64,000 nucleotides of DNA from CALCKU01 sp964571595 (GTDB lineage Bacteria; Pseudomonadota; Alphaproteobacteria; Caulobacterales; Maricaulaceae): contig CAZNCJ010000002.1 in assembly GCA_964571595.1 (NCBI GenBank), positions 1 through 64,000 of the forward strand, read 5' to 3'. Made by a program: the position numbers and the translations under genes. How positions within the stretch are numbered: position 1 is the first letter of the stretch; every line of letters starts with the position of its first letter. The notes beneath the pieces were generated by a model, which was not told the DNA's origin, searched no databases, and saw only the letters and a program-made list of their open reading frames with translations. Below are positions 7,468 through 15,889 of this stretch, piece by piece.

Positions 7468-8154
7468 CTAGAAATCAAGGTCAGCATAATGACGAGGCGG
7501 AACAAGTCCCGGGATACGGTCAGCCAGAAGAGGGCGCACGCTGGGACGTGATTTAAATTTTTGATACCATGATTTTAACACCAGCCAGTTTTTCCAATTA
7601 ATCTCACCGAGAAAATCCAGACATGAAATATGCGCGCCTGCCGCTACATCCGCCAGACTAAAGGTTTTTGCGCCCATCCAATCGCGGCGCTCCAAGAGCC
7701 ATGTCATATATTCAAGATGATAGTTTAAATGCTCACGTCCGGTTCTGAGTGTCGGCGGGTGTGGTGGGCTACCACCTGCCAGACTTTTTTCAATACGTTC
7801 ATGTAAAATATAGGCATTTACATCGGCGCTGAATTTATGATCAAACCAATGGGTGATACGCCGTATTTCCGCGCGCTCCAAAATTTTATCTGGCAGTAAT
7901 TTATACCGCGTGGCCCCGTCATGGACATATTCAGTGATAGCGGGCGCGCCGGAAATAATCGCCTTACCGCCTGCCACAACATCGACCAGACAGGGCGGAC
8001 AGCCTTCTGCACACAGGGCCAAAAAATCTTCCTCGGGCTCCCATGGATTGACATTAATGAGCTTAAATTTCAGCTTGGCTTCTGCCAAGGCGATGCGGGC
8101 TTGTCGCGAAGCGGGGTCTAGGGGCCAATGATAAAGCGATCTCATGGCACTCAT
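7468..8154 (-). CDS. Glutathione S-transferase family protein, possible FzlA
   Basis: The 228-residue product has a GST layout. A thioredoxin-like N-terminal domain (1-80) has YHWPLDPASRQARIALAEA, a CP-containing loop and a SGAPAITEY segment. An all-helical C-terminal domain with LADVAAGAHISCLDFLGEI follows. Length, position next to queG, and the acidic HYADLDF C-terminus recall alphaproteobacterial FzlA, the GST-like FtsZ-binding division protein of Caulobacter. If so, it would act at the Z-ring rather than as a detoxifying enzyme. The FzlA link is recalled, not tested, so no symbol is given. Confidence 0.85.
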   Translation of the reverse strand: MSAMRSLYHWPLDPASRQARIALAEAKLKFKLINVNPWEPEEDFLALCAEGCPPCLVDVVAGGKAIISGAPAITEYVHDGATRYKLLPDKILERAEIRRITHWFDHKFSADVNAYILHERIEKSLAGGSPPHPPTLRTGREHLNYHLEYMTWLLERRDWMGAKTFSLADVAAGAHISCLDFLGEINWKNWLVLKSWYQKFKSRPSVRPLLADRIPGLVPPRHYADLDF

Positions 8155-8179
8155 TTAAATCCATTTGGGTAATGAAGCG

Positions 8180-9199
8180 TTAACCCTGCTCTGTTGTATC
8201 GCGAAATCTAATATTACCATGGGTATGACCACAGCCCACAGGATGTGGATGGATAAGAATATCTGCCGCCTTATAGGCTTGCATGAGGCGTTGCTCTGTT
8301 TCGATGATGATATCGTGGGCGTCCTTTAATGAGAGCTGGTCATCCAGTTCAAGACGCATCTGGATATGAATATGCGGCCCGGACGCACGCGTGCGTAAAT
8401 CCTTGACCCCGCGTACAGCCTGATTTTGCAAGGCGATAGCGCGAATGTTTTCACGGCTATCTTCAGGAAGTTCCCGGTCCAGTAATTGCCCCCATGCCAG
8501 TTTCGCAACCTTATAAGCTGTCCAGAACAGCCAAAGCGCGATGATAATTCCGACAAAGGCATCGGCGCGTATAAAACCGCCCATAGTGGATAAAACTAGT
8601 CCGATCAACACAACAATATTTGCCAACATATCGGCCATATAATGTGCCCTGTCACCCCGGATCGCCACAGAGCCTGTACTTTGAATTGCCCAGCTCTGGG
8701 CGATAATCAGCCATAAAGTCAGAGCGATAAAGACGACCATGCCAGCTATAGCCAAGCCAATATGGGCTACAGGTTCGGGGGCGGAAAAACGCTCAATAGC
8801 TTCTTCTAATAGATGACTGGCCGAAAATATAATCAGACAGACTTGAAAGACGGCCGAAAAACTTTCCGCCTTGCCTCGTCCAAAACGGTAAGTATTATCA
8901 GGCGGGCGGGCGGCATAGCGCACGGCAAAAAATGTCGAAAGCGCCCCGAAAAGATCAAGACCTGAATGCACGAGTGATGAGAGAACACCTACAGAGTGAG
9001 TCGTGTTCCACAATAAGGCTTTCCCTACGGCAAGAATAATGCCTACAATAACAGCAATGGTCGTGATACGGCGGGTAATGCGCGACGTGCTTTCAGGGGC
9101 CAAATGCCCCGGACGTCCCGGACGGGCTTGATATTGCTGATCGGCAGGATTTATGTGATCTGGTTTTGTCAAAACCGTTTTGTTATAGCATAACCCCAT
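8180..9199 (-). CDS. Cation diffusion facilitator (zinc/iron/manganese efflux) transporter
   Basis: The 339-residue product is a CDF protein of the FieF type. It has six membrane helices (about 45-225), the helix-II metal site HSGLD (H78, D82), the helix-V site HYMAD (H186, D190) and a C-terminal cytosolic ferredoxin-like domain with GPHIHIQMRLELD. It exports divalent metals by proton antiport in the inner membrane; the metal is not resolved, but an HD-HD site favours zinc. The first 40 residues form a variable leader, and a downstream start is possible (a TTG at codon 10). A His-rich tail, HPHPVGCGHTHG, may bind metal. Confidence 0.92.
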   Translation of the reverse strand: MGLCYNKTVLTKPDHINPADQQYQARPGRPGHLAPESTSRITRRITTIAVIVGIILAVGKALLWNTTHSVGVLSSLVHSGLDLFGALSTFFAVRYAARPPDNTYRFGRGKAESFSAVFQVCLIIFSASHLLEEAIERFSAPEPVAHIGLAIAGMVVFIALTLWLIIAQSWAIQSTGSVAIRGDRAHYMADMLANIVVLIGLVLSTMGGFIRADAFVGIIIALWLFWTAYKVAKLAWGQLLDRELPEDSRENIRAIALQNQAVRGVKDLRTRASGPHIHIQMRLELDDQLSLKDAHDIIIETEQRLMQAYKAADILIHPHPVGCGHTHGNIRFRDTTEQG

Positions 9200-9341
9200 C
9201 TAAGGGCTAGAGTTTTTTAACACCAAATATAGGCATAAAAATGGGGGGCGCGTTACACATAGCTACAAATAGCCAGCTAAAGGCCCGAAATAAATATTTT
9301 GGGCATTTGCGCCAACGTCTTAGGTCGAGTAAGTCGGTCAT

Positions 9342-10790
9342 ATGCCAGATTTGCGCCCCGTCTTTTTTGTAGTTGGTTTGATGATCGCCGCCTTGGGTGT
9401 GGCGATGTTCGTGCCAATGATTGTGGATATGCTCTATGACGGGCGGAGTTGGCGCGCTCTGGGCATTTCCGGCATATTGACAACTTTATTTGGCGCGGTT
9501 CTGGCTTTGGCCACATATACACCGCAACCCGACCTACGCGCGCGCGGTGCATTTCTTTTAACCTTCATATCATGGGTGGCGCTTTCGGCCTTTGCCGCAA
9601 TTCCATTTATGCTTGATCCCGTAAAGCTTTCTTTGACGAATGCTATGTTTGAGGCGGTTTCGGGTATCACGACAACAGGATCAACAATATTGACGGGTTT
9701 AGATAATATGCCCAAGGGGATTTTGCTGTGGCGGGCCATATTGCAATGGATCGGCGGTGTGGGGATTATTGTCACCGCTATGGCCATACTGCCAATGTTG
9801 AAAATTGGCGGTATGCAGCTTTTCCGAATGGAAAGCTCGGATATGGGAGAAAAAATATTACCCAAAGCGGCCAGTATCGCAGCCGGTATAGGTTTGGTTT
9901 ACCTCGGCCTGACCATCGCTTGCGGGGTCGGATATATGTTGACGGGCATGAACGGATTTGATGCCGCAGCCCATGCCATGACGACATTGGCAACAGGCGG
10001 CTATTCGACATCGGATGCTTCTATGGGCGGCTTTTCGGATAACGGGGCTGATCTGGTCTGTATCGCTTTTATGATGGCTGGCGGCATGCCCTTTGGTATT
10101 TATCTACTTATGGCAAAGGGAAATTTAAAAGCGCCTTTTAAAGACTCACAAGTTCGCGCTTTTATCGGGGTGATGATTTTGCTCATTCTGAGTATTACGC
10201 TCTTTTTGTGGTTAAATTCTGAAATGACACGCTCTAAGGCCTTACGTCTTTCGGCCTTTAATGTGGTTTCGATTGTGACTGGTACGGGCTATGCCAGTGC
10301 CGATTATAGTACATGGGGGACATTTGCGGTGGCGGCGTTTTTTGCCTTTATGTTCATCGGAGGCTGCGCGGGGTCTACGGCCTGTTCGATTAAAATATTT
10401 CGCTATCAGGTCGCCTTTGAAGCCCTGCGCGCCTATTTGCTTAAAATGCCGCGTCAAAACGCTGTTACCCCGATGCGGTATGGCGGTAAGCCGATCCCAG
10501 AAGAAGTCGTCTATTCCGTTCTGGGATATTTTTTCATCTTTTTTATGTGCTTTGCGGCGGGCGCGATAGCTCTGTCTCTATTGGGACTGGACGCGATGAC
10601 AGCTTGGTCAGGTGCAGCCAGTGCCGTTGCCAATGTAGGGCCTGGTCTTGGTGATATTATTGGACCTTCTGGTACGTATCAGCAATTACCTTCGACAGCA
10701 AAGTGGGTGTTGATGACAGGCATGATTGTGGGACGTCTTGAAATTGTCACAGCACTTGTTGTGTTTACCCCTGCTTTTTGGCGAGGTTAA
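9342..10790 (+). CDS. trkH: TrkH-type potassium uptake protein
   Basis: The 482-residue membrane protein has four pore repeats, each with a selectivity-filter loop: TTTGST (near 110), TLATGGYS (near 220), VTGTGYAS (near 315) and ANVGPGLG (near 430). These are the K+-conducting loops of the Trk/Ktr/HKT family, and the length fits TrkH. It would take up potassium across the inner membrane together with a TrkA regulatory subunit, which is not in this window. The gene is convergent with hslO, 10 bp apart, with no obvious terminator between them. Confidence 0.95.
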   Translation: MPDLRPVFFVVGLMIAALGVAMFVPMIVDMLYDGRSWRALGISGILTTLFGAVLALATYTPQPDLRARGAFLLTFISWVALSAFAAIPFMLDPVKLSLTNAMFEAVSGITTTGSTILTGLDNMPKGILLWRAILQWIGGVGIIVTAMAILPMLKIGGMQLFRMESSDMGEKILPKAASIAAGIGLVYLGLTIACGVGYMLTGMNGFDAAAHAMTTLATGGYSTSDASMGGFSDNGADLVCIAFMMAGGMPFGIYLLMAKGNLKAPFKDSQVRAFIGVMILLILSITLFLWLNSEMTRSKALRLSAFNVVSIVTGTGYASADYSTWGTFAVAAFFAFMFIGGCAGSTACSIKIFRYQVAFEALRAYLLKMPRQNAVTPMRYGGKPIPEEVVYSVLGYFFIFFMCFAAGAIALSLLGLDAMTAWSGAASAVANVGPGLGDIIGPSGTYQQLPSTAKWVLMTGMIVGRLEIVTALVVFTPAFWRG

Positions 10791-10800
10791 TCAAGACGGA

Positions 10801-11721
10801 TTAAGTCTTGATAAAATCACTGAGTTGAAAGCTATAATCCGTGCTGCAAAACTCACAATTAGCCGTGATATTTCCGTCCTCGGCAATATCCTTGAGCGCT
10901 TCAGGGGTGAAAGCCGATAAGGTTGCGCTTAAGCGTTCTTTAGAGCACGCGCAACGCGCCTCGATAGTTTGTCGATCAATAACCCGCACGCCGGTTTCAT
11001 GAAACAAGCGAAAGAGCAGGGCGTCAGGCGAAAGCTCAGGGTCGAGCAATTCAGCATCTGTTAAAGTATCAAATAAAGCGCTGGCCGTCCGCCATGTCTC
11101 ATCTGTGTCGCCCCGGCTTATATCTTCGGCCACTCGTTGTATCATCATGGCACCGCCCCGCCATTGCGGGGCTTGACCGGGAATTTGTATCTGGCCACAG
11201 GCAAGTTTTATCCGTGTAGGAATTTGCTCAGATTGTAAAAAATAATGCTCGGCGCATTCTGATAAGGCTTGACCTTCTATCGCGGCCAGCCCCTGATATT
11301 GGTCCATTTCGGGGCCTTGGTCTATCGTCATGGAAAATGTGCCCGGCCCTAATAAGGTTCGCGCGCCCGGATTGCGACTATCCAGCTCAATCTCTTTTAG
11401 CCGCGCCTCATCCCAACGTGCATAGCCGCGAATATGTCCGTCTGTTGTACAATCCGCGACGAGGAGTGAAATCGCGCCCTCATTCGTGCCGTGGCATTGC
11501 ACGACGAGTCTGCCTTTAAATTTCAAGGCTCGCGCGACAATAGCCCCGATTAACATGGCCTCGCCCAAAAGGCGTGAAACAGTTTCCGGATAGCGCGCTA
11601 TTTTACCACTCTGATCGGAGAGGGCCTGATTAAGAGCCGTACTTAAGCAAACCGAGCGGCCCCGTACGGCTGTGTCGTCGAGTTGAAATATCGTCACTGA
11701 ATTTTCATTTATGGCTTGCAT
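10801..11721 (-). CDS. hslO: Redox-regulated chaperone Hsp33
   Basis: The 306-residue product carries the Hsp33 C-terminal zinc switch, CxC (C257, C259) and CxxC (C289, C292), after a long N-terminal holdase domain. On oxidation the cysteines release zinc and form disulfides, turning on chaperone activity against unfolding proteins in the cytosol. The GAISLLVADCTTDGHIRGYAR block is typical. Family length is usually 290-300. It is convergent with trkH. Confidence 0.95.
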   Translation of the reverse strand: MQAINENSVTIFQLDDTAVRGRSVCLSTALNQALSDQSGKIARYPETVSRLLGEAMLIGAIVARALKFKGRLVVQCHGTNEGAISLLVADCTTDGHIRGYARWDEARLKEIELDSRNPGARTLLGPGTFSMTIDQGPEMDQYQGLAAIEGQALSECAEHYFLQSEQIPTRIKLACGQIQIPGQAPQWRGGAMMIQRVAEDISRGDTDETWRTASALFDTLTDAELLDPELSPDALLFRLFHETGVRVIDRQTIEARCACSKERLSATLSAFTPEALKDIAEDGNITANCEFCSTDYSFQLSDFIKT

Positions 11722-11801
11722 GGCGGGGACATGGCCCTAATTCGCGTAAAGTTCAAGTCTGGAAATGCGAGTTATTTAAGAAGAGGGTTAGATTTGGGGT
11801 T

Positions 11802-12836
11802 TTATGGTGTGTCTTTAAGGGTTGCTGGCGGGGCAGAGAAATAGTCCCCTGAGATGAAATTTGGCGCGAGGTCTTCACCAGCGGCTTTTTTACGACTTAT
11901 TTCAGCCCGTGTGGCGGCTATGCGTAAATAACGATCTGGAAATGTGGGATGTGTTTTCGCCCGTGTTATAGATTTTGGATTGATTGTACTCAGGCGCCGC
12001 CAAAAATCCTCGACATTATCATCGGAATACCCCGCCCGGTTTAAATAATACATGCCGACATAATCGGCCTCTGATTCAAAAGGGCGCGTATATTTTGTAT
12101 TAAAACCGGTTAAAACAAAATTGCTGATAATCTTGCGAATATGGCCCATTGTATTATGCCCTAATTCATGGCCCACCAATAAAGCCAGCTCGTCATCACT
12201 TTTGACAAAGTTTAACATGCCCGATGTGACGGTAATGGTATTGCCATTGGCAAAGGCGTTAATTGCAGTGCTGTTTGAGAGTTTGATTTTATAGTCACAA
12301 ATGGGTTGCGGCTTGATGGGGGCGCTTATAAATTTCGTGCCGCGTTTAAAAGTAACCTTTTGCACTCCGTTTGTAAGGGCAGCCTGACGCAGAGACGATT
12401 GAAAGGCTTTGTCAGAGGCTCCGTAGCTAACACCGCCTTTTCCAAGAATGATATCCCCGATTTTTACGCCTGCCTTATCAGCGGGTGAGCCAGGCCGAAT
12501 ATAAGAAATTTGGGATGTCTCTGTCAGGCCTAAATTTTCTTTCGCCCTCTCGCGCAGAGATTTCGGATAGGATTTAAGACTATGTGTGCGCACGCCAATT
12601 TCATAGCTCGTTTTGGGGCACAGCGTGCTATTGGCGAGCAGAACTTTATTGGAAACCCTTGTGAGCTGTTCGCGCTGGTCTAAAAATGTCTCCAAGGCCA
12701 GTTCTTCTTGCGTGATTTGTTCTTGGTCCAGATCTGCATTTGCTATTTCAGGTAATTGCGTGGCAATCGTGGTTGCACAGCCCGACAACCACAGCGCACA
12801 GATCAAGAGAGGATATTTAGAAAAAATGTGCTGCAT
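11802..12836 (-). CDS. M48 family zinc metalloprotease with PDZ domain, lipoprotein
   Basis: The 344-residue product starts with a lipoprotein signal (LWLSGC, lipidated C20), so it should sit on a membrane facing the periplasm. A PDZ domain at about 105-170 has YIRPGSPADKAGVKIGDIIL. The M48 catalytic site is HELGH (H223, E224, H227), with E254 in ESEAD as the third zinc ligand. This architecture suits an envelope quality-control protease related to BepA/LoiP. No operon partner is evident. Confidence 0.92.
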   Translation of the reverse strand: MQHIFSKYPLLICALWLSGCATTIATQLPEIANADLDQEQITQEELALETFLDQREQLTRVSNKVLLANSTLCPKTSYEIGVRTHSLKSYPKSLRERAKENLGLTETSQISYIRPGSPADKAGVKIGDIILGKGGVSYGASDKAFQSSLRQAALTNGVQKVTFKRGTKFISAPIKPQPICDYKIKLSNSTAINAFANGNTITVTSGMLNFVKSDDELALLVGHELGHNTMGHIRKIISNFVLTGFNTKYTRPFESEADYVGMYYLNRAGYSDDNVEDFWRRLSTINPKSITRAKTHPTFPDRYLRIAATRAEISRKKAAGEDLAPNFISGDYFSAPPATLKDTP

Positions 12837-12965
12837 TCGGGCTTAATGATGTGCCCGGCGCGGGGCGGGGTCAAGAGATCAGCGCAAAAATTTAGCAAAA
12901 TGGCTCTCTCTTTATCTTGCAACTCGCCTTGCTAATCTCCATGTTAGGACAAACGGAGATATAGC

Positions 12966-13541
12966 ATGTTTATCCAGACACAAGAAACGCCCAATCCGGC
13001 GACCTTGAAATTCCTGCCCGGCAAAACTGTTGTCGAGCCCGGCCAACCACCCCGCGATATTGAACGCGGCGGAGACGTATCGGCCGCACCGCTTGCGGAA
13101 ATGCTTTTTATGATACCGGATGTGATGCGCGTGTTTTTTGGGCAGGATTATATATCTGTGACACGCGCAGATACGGCCGATTGGAAACATTTAAAGCCTG
13201 CCGTGCTGGGCGCGATTATGGATTTTTATGTTGCTGGCGGTGTGCCGCTGACCCAACAAATTGAAGAGGATTTGGGGGCAGGCCATGTCTATGAGGGCGA
13301 GACATTAGAGATTGTCGAGCAGATAAAGGAATTGATTGATCTTCGTGTCCGTCCGGCGGTTGCTCAAGACGGCGGTGATATTGTGTTCCAGCATTTTGAT
13401 GATCAGGACGGCACGGTTTTCTTACAAATGCGCGGAGCCTGTGCGGGCTGCCCAAGTTCGACCATGACCTTGAAATCCGGCATTGAAAATCTGTTGAAAC
13501 ATTATGTGCCTGAAGTCGTCCGCGTCGAACAAGCGCTCTAG
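12966..13541 (+). CDS. nfuA: NfuA-type iron-sulfur cluster carrier
   Basis: The 191-residue product has an Nfu N-terminal domain (1-90, opening MFIQTQETPNPATLKFLPG) and a NifU C-terminal domain with CAGC (C159, C162), which holds a bridging [4Fe-4S] cluster between two subunits. It delivers clusters to apoproteins in the cytosol. MiaB, a [4Fe-4S] enzyme, is encoded nearby and could be a client. An ACGGAGAT ribosome site precedes the ATG by about 6 bp. tsaB follows 44 bp later. Confidence 0.94.
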   Translation: MFIQTQETPNPATLKFLPGKTVVEPGQPPRDIERGGDVSAAPLAEMLFMIPDVMRVFFGQDYISVTRADTADWKHLKPAVLGAIMDFYVAGGVPLTQQIEEDLGAGHVYEGETLEIVEQIKELIDLRVRPAVAQDGGDIVFQHFDDQDGTVFLQMRGACAGCPSSTMTLKSGIENLLKHYVPEVVRVEQAL

Positions 13542-13585
13542 CTCTGTTGATTCTGTAATAGTAATACTGGCACGTTTCGATCTGT

Positions 13586-14218
13586 ATGAATATATTAGGC
13601 ATAGATACAACGGGCCCTTATTGTAGTGCAGCCATTGTAGATGAGGCTTGTATTCTGGCCCATCAATCTGAAAATATCGGACGCGGCCATGCCGAGAGGC
13701 TCGCACCCATGGTCGATGATATTTTAGGTAAGGCGAAACTCACCCCAAACCAGATTGACAAAATAAGTGTCTGCACTGGGCCGGGCAGTTTCACCGGTAT
13801 TCGTGTGGCGCTTGCTTTTGCCAAAGGTTTTGCCTTGCCCCGTAATATCCCCGTGATTGGGATTAATGCTTTAGATGTCACAGCCCAGCTTGTCAGCACG
13901 GACTATCAGGACCGCAGGGTCGGTGTTTACAGAGATATTCGTAGGGACGAAGTTTATTTCGGGGTCTATAGAAATGGGCACCTTTCAGAGCCGCTCGAGG
14001 TCATGTCACTTGATATGGCCGAAGCTAAGACCTATCGATTGCAAACCGGCCTGATTGAGAGCCATATTCCAAACACGCCAATATTGGCGTGGCTGGCGGC
14101 AGAGCGCTCATCTCTGGATCATCCGGCCGCGCCGTTTTATTCGCGCCCGCCTGATGCAAAATTGCCTGAAGCCAAATTGCCTGATACCAATCGTTCTGGT
14201 GGAAAAAATCCGGCGTGA
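13586..14218 (+). CDS. tsaB: tRNA threonylcarbamoyladenosine synthesis protein TsaB
   Basis: The 210-residue product is the ASKHA-fold partner of TsaD in making t6A37 of ANN-decoding tRNAs. It opens NILGIDTTGPYCSAAIV and has the hallmark CTGPGSFTGIRVALAFAKG at about residues 65-84. The last 30 residues form a Pro/Lys-rich tail with a short duplicated unit (DAKLPEAKLPD), absent from typical TsaB. The stop overlaps the GTG start of rimI (GTGA), so the two are translationally coupled. tsaD and tsaE are not in the window. Confidence 0.94.
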   Translation: MNILGIDTTGPYCSAAIVDEACILAHQSENIGRGHAERLAPMVDDILGKAKLTPNQIDKISVCTGPGSFTGIRVALAFAKGFALPRNIPVIGINALDVTAQLVSTDYQDRRVGVYRDIRRDEVYFGVYRNGHLSEPLEVMSLDMAEAKTYRLQTGLIESHIPNTPILAWLAAERSSLDHPAAPFYSRPPDAKLPEAKLPDTNRSGGKNPA

Positions 14219-14667
14219 CGCAAATAGATATAAAGCCCATAGGGCCCAAAGCGGCCAAGGCGCTTGCTCAAATCCACGCACAGAGTTTTGATAAGGGCTG
14301 GTCAGAGCAGGATTTCAAAACCCATATTGCGCAGGATTTGACTTTGGGTGTTTGGCAGGCAGAGCAACTGGCAGGTTTTATCATCTTACGCTGCGTTGCA
14401 GATCAGGCCGAAATTATAACTATTGCGATTTCGCCTTCATGTCGCGGCCAAGGCTTGGGCGCGCACTTATTAGAGGCGGCAGAGGCGGCGGTGAAATTAC
14501 GCGGGGTGGAGATTGTTTTTCTGGAAGTCGCTGAAGATAATCCCTTTGCTATTCGCCTTTATAGGGGCGCGGCTTATAACCCTATTGGCAGGCGGCCCGC
14601 TTATTACCGGCGCGCAGAGGGGCGTGTGGCCGCGTTAAATTTTTCGAAAAACCTTATGGCAGGCTAA
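14215..14667 (+). CDS. rimI: GNAT acetyltransferase, RimI-type
   Basis: The 150-residue product is a GNAT fold with an acetyl-CoA loop, SPSCRGQGLGAHLL (about residues 80-93), and the ribosomal S18 N-acetyltransferase ending EVAEDNPFAIRLYRGAAYNPIGRRPAYY. RimI acetylates the N-terminus of S18. The GTG start overlaps the tsaB stop, and the tsaB-rimI pair is a conserved bacterial association. RimI specificity is inferred from that pairing and the C-terminal motif. Confidence 0.9.
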   Translation: MTQIDIKPIGPKAAKALAQIHAQSFDKGWSEQDFKTHIAQDLTLGVWQAEQLAGFIILRCVADQAEIITIAISPSCRGQGLGAHLLEAAEAAVKLRGVEIVFLEVAEDNPFAIRLYRGAAYNPIGRRPAYYRRAEGRVAALNFSKNLMAG

Positions 14668-14789
14668 AAATTAAGCGCGGGACGGGCGATAGTCCCCAGA
14701 TTTTAAATCTATTTAACCTCGCTCCCTAGACGCTTGTATATTATCAGGCTAAAAAGTCTGCAATTATTTGGAAAGTTCTAAAGAGAGAT

Positions 14790-15200
14790 ATGCCTAGCTG
14801 GATCGAAGAAAAATGTTCTGAGCGCGGATTGCGTATGACGGATCAACGCCGCGTTATTGCGCAGGTTTTGGCAAAGTCAGAAGATCATCCTGACGCCGAG
14901 GAGCTTTATGCGCGTGCAGCATCGGTCGATCCCAAAATTTCTCTGGCCACAGTTTATAGAACCGTGAGGCTTTTTTCCGATGCAGGGATTATTGAAACCC
15001 ATGACTTTCGGGACGGGCGCGCGCGTTATGAAACAGCTGACGCCGAACATCATGACCACCTCATTGATGTTTCAACTGGTGACGTGATTGAATTTGTCGA
15101 TGACGAAATAGAAGCCTTACAGCACAAAATTGCTGAAAAGCTCGGCTATGAGCTGGTCGATCACCGCCTTGAATTATACGGTAAGAAGAAAAAGGTCTAA
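14790..15200 (+). CDS. fur: Fur family transcriptional regulator
   Basis: The 136-residue product is a Fur-type metal-sensing repressor. A winged helix (about 10-80) has ATVYRTVRLFSDAGII, followed by HHDHLIDVSTGDVIEF (H87, H88, H90) for metal binding. It lacks the C-terminal CxxC zinc site, as is common for alphaproteobacterial Fur/Mur. A GAGAGAT ribosome site precedes the start. Location upstream of miaB is conserved in this class. Whether it answers iron or manganese cannot be told; in many alphaproteobacteria this Fur responds to manganese or has a reduced iron role. Confidence 0.92.
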   Translation: MPSWIEEKCSERGLRMTDQRRVIAQVLAKSEDHPDAEELYARAASVDPKISLATVYRTVRLFSDAGIIETHDFRDGRARYETADAEHHDHLIDVSTGDVIEFVDDEIEALQHKIAEKLGYELVDHRLELYGKKKKV

Positions 15201-15280
15201 CGCCTCTTACCGCCTTAGTGGTCTTATCTTCACACCCCAAAAGCGAGAAAAGTGAAATTATTTCGCCTGATGGGCGTTAT

Positions 15281-15298
15281 TTGGCACTGATCTTGCGT
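15281..15298 (+). promoter_or_regulatory. Predicted sigma-54 (-24/-12) promoter
   Basis: TTGGCACTGATCTTGCGT has the GG (15283-15284) and GC (15295-15296) separated by exactly ten bases, and matches TGGCAC...TTGC at all invariant positions. A start near 15308 would give a leader of about 25 bases with GGAGG before the 15332 ATG. No enhancer site was identified. Confidence 0.65.
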
Positions 15299-15331
15299 GG
15301 CACTGTCTGAAAATTTCGGAGGTGTCGAAAA

Positions 15332-15784
15332 ATGAAACATAGTCATAAAAAATATCTCAAAAGTCTGTCCTTAAGCTGTGTCATGGGCGCGGGTCTTCTC
15401 TGGGGCGGGGCCGCTTTGGCGCAGCCTGCTATGACGGCTAGCCCGCTCATCGCGGCGAATGCTCAGATGCAAACCTCACAGATCACGACACCTATGGCCG
15501 CTCTGGGCCTGAGTGTTCAGCCGGCAAAGGCTAATGTGCAAGTCGGATCACAAATAAGCTGGCAGAGCCTTAAACATCAAAGCGCGCGTAAAACAGTTGA
15601 AGTGCGCCGAAGTCTGCGCCGCGGTATAAAAAAGGCTGCCGCCACAATTCCCGGTGTAAGCGCGTTTAAATGGGCCGACAGAAATATGGGTATGCCGGCT
15701 ATTATGCTGATTTTTGCCATGTTCTTTGTCTTCGGACTTTTAATGATGTCAGGCCCGCTTTCACGTACGGGTGGTCATCACTAA
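15332..15784 (+). CDS. Exported small protein with C-terminal membrane anchor, unknown
   Basis: The 150-residue product has an N-terminal signal peptide (cleavage near ALA-QP at about 31), a low-complexity Ala/Gln/Thr part (32-70), a basic segment with EVRRSLRRGIKKAA (about 90-105) and one membrane helix near the C-terminus (about 124-142) ending GGHH. No domain was recognised. GGAGG precedes the ATG. The predicted sigma-54 promoter just upstream is its most telling feature: in Caulobacter-like bacteria sigma-54 serves flagellar and stalk/holdfast genes, so an envelope role is possible, but this is inference. Confidence 0.72.
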   Translation: MKHSHKKYLKSLSLSCVMGAGLLWGGAALAQPAMTASPLIAANAQMQTSQITTPMAALGLSVQPAKANVQVGSQISWQSLKHQSARKTVEVRRSLRRGIKKAAATIPGVSAFKWADRNMGMPAIMLIFAMFFVFGLLMMSGPLSRTGGHH

Positions 15785-15832
15785 GGCTAAATCCTCGCAT
15801 TGGGACAGGCAGGCCGCTTGTCCCCAAATCTA

Positions 15833-15861
15833 TTGCACATAAGCGGATAACCCCTTATAGG
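15833..15861 (+). promoter_or_regulatory. Sigma-70-type promoter of miaB
   Basis: TTGCAC (15833-15838) and TATAGG (15856-15861) are separated by 17 bases. The predicted transcription start near 15868 supports the long miaB reading frame that begins at 15890. Confidence 0.6.
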
Positions 15862-15863
15862 GC

Positions 15864-15884
15864 TCTCACAATTTAAATGTGAGA
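15864..15884 (+). promoter_or_regulatory. Hairpin at the miaB ribosome site
   Basis: TCTCACA (15864-15870) pairs perfectly with TGTGAGA (15878-15884), leaving a 7-base A/T loop. The right arm contains the only Shine-Dalgarno-like GAG in front of the ATG at 15890, so folding could hold back translation. Confidence 0.4.
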
Positions 15885-15889
15885 TCATT

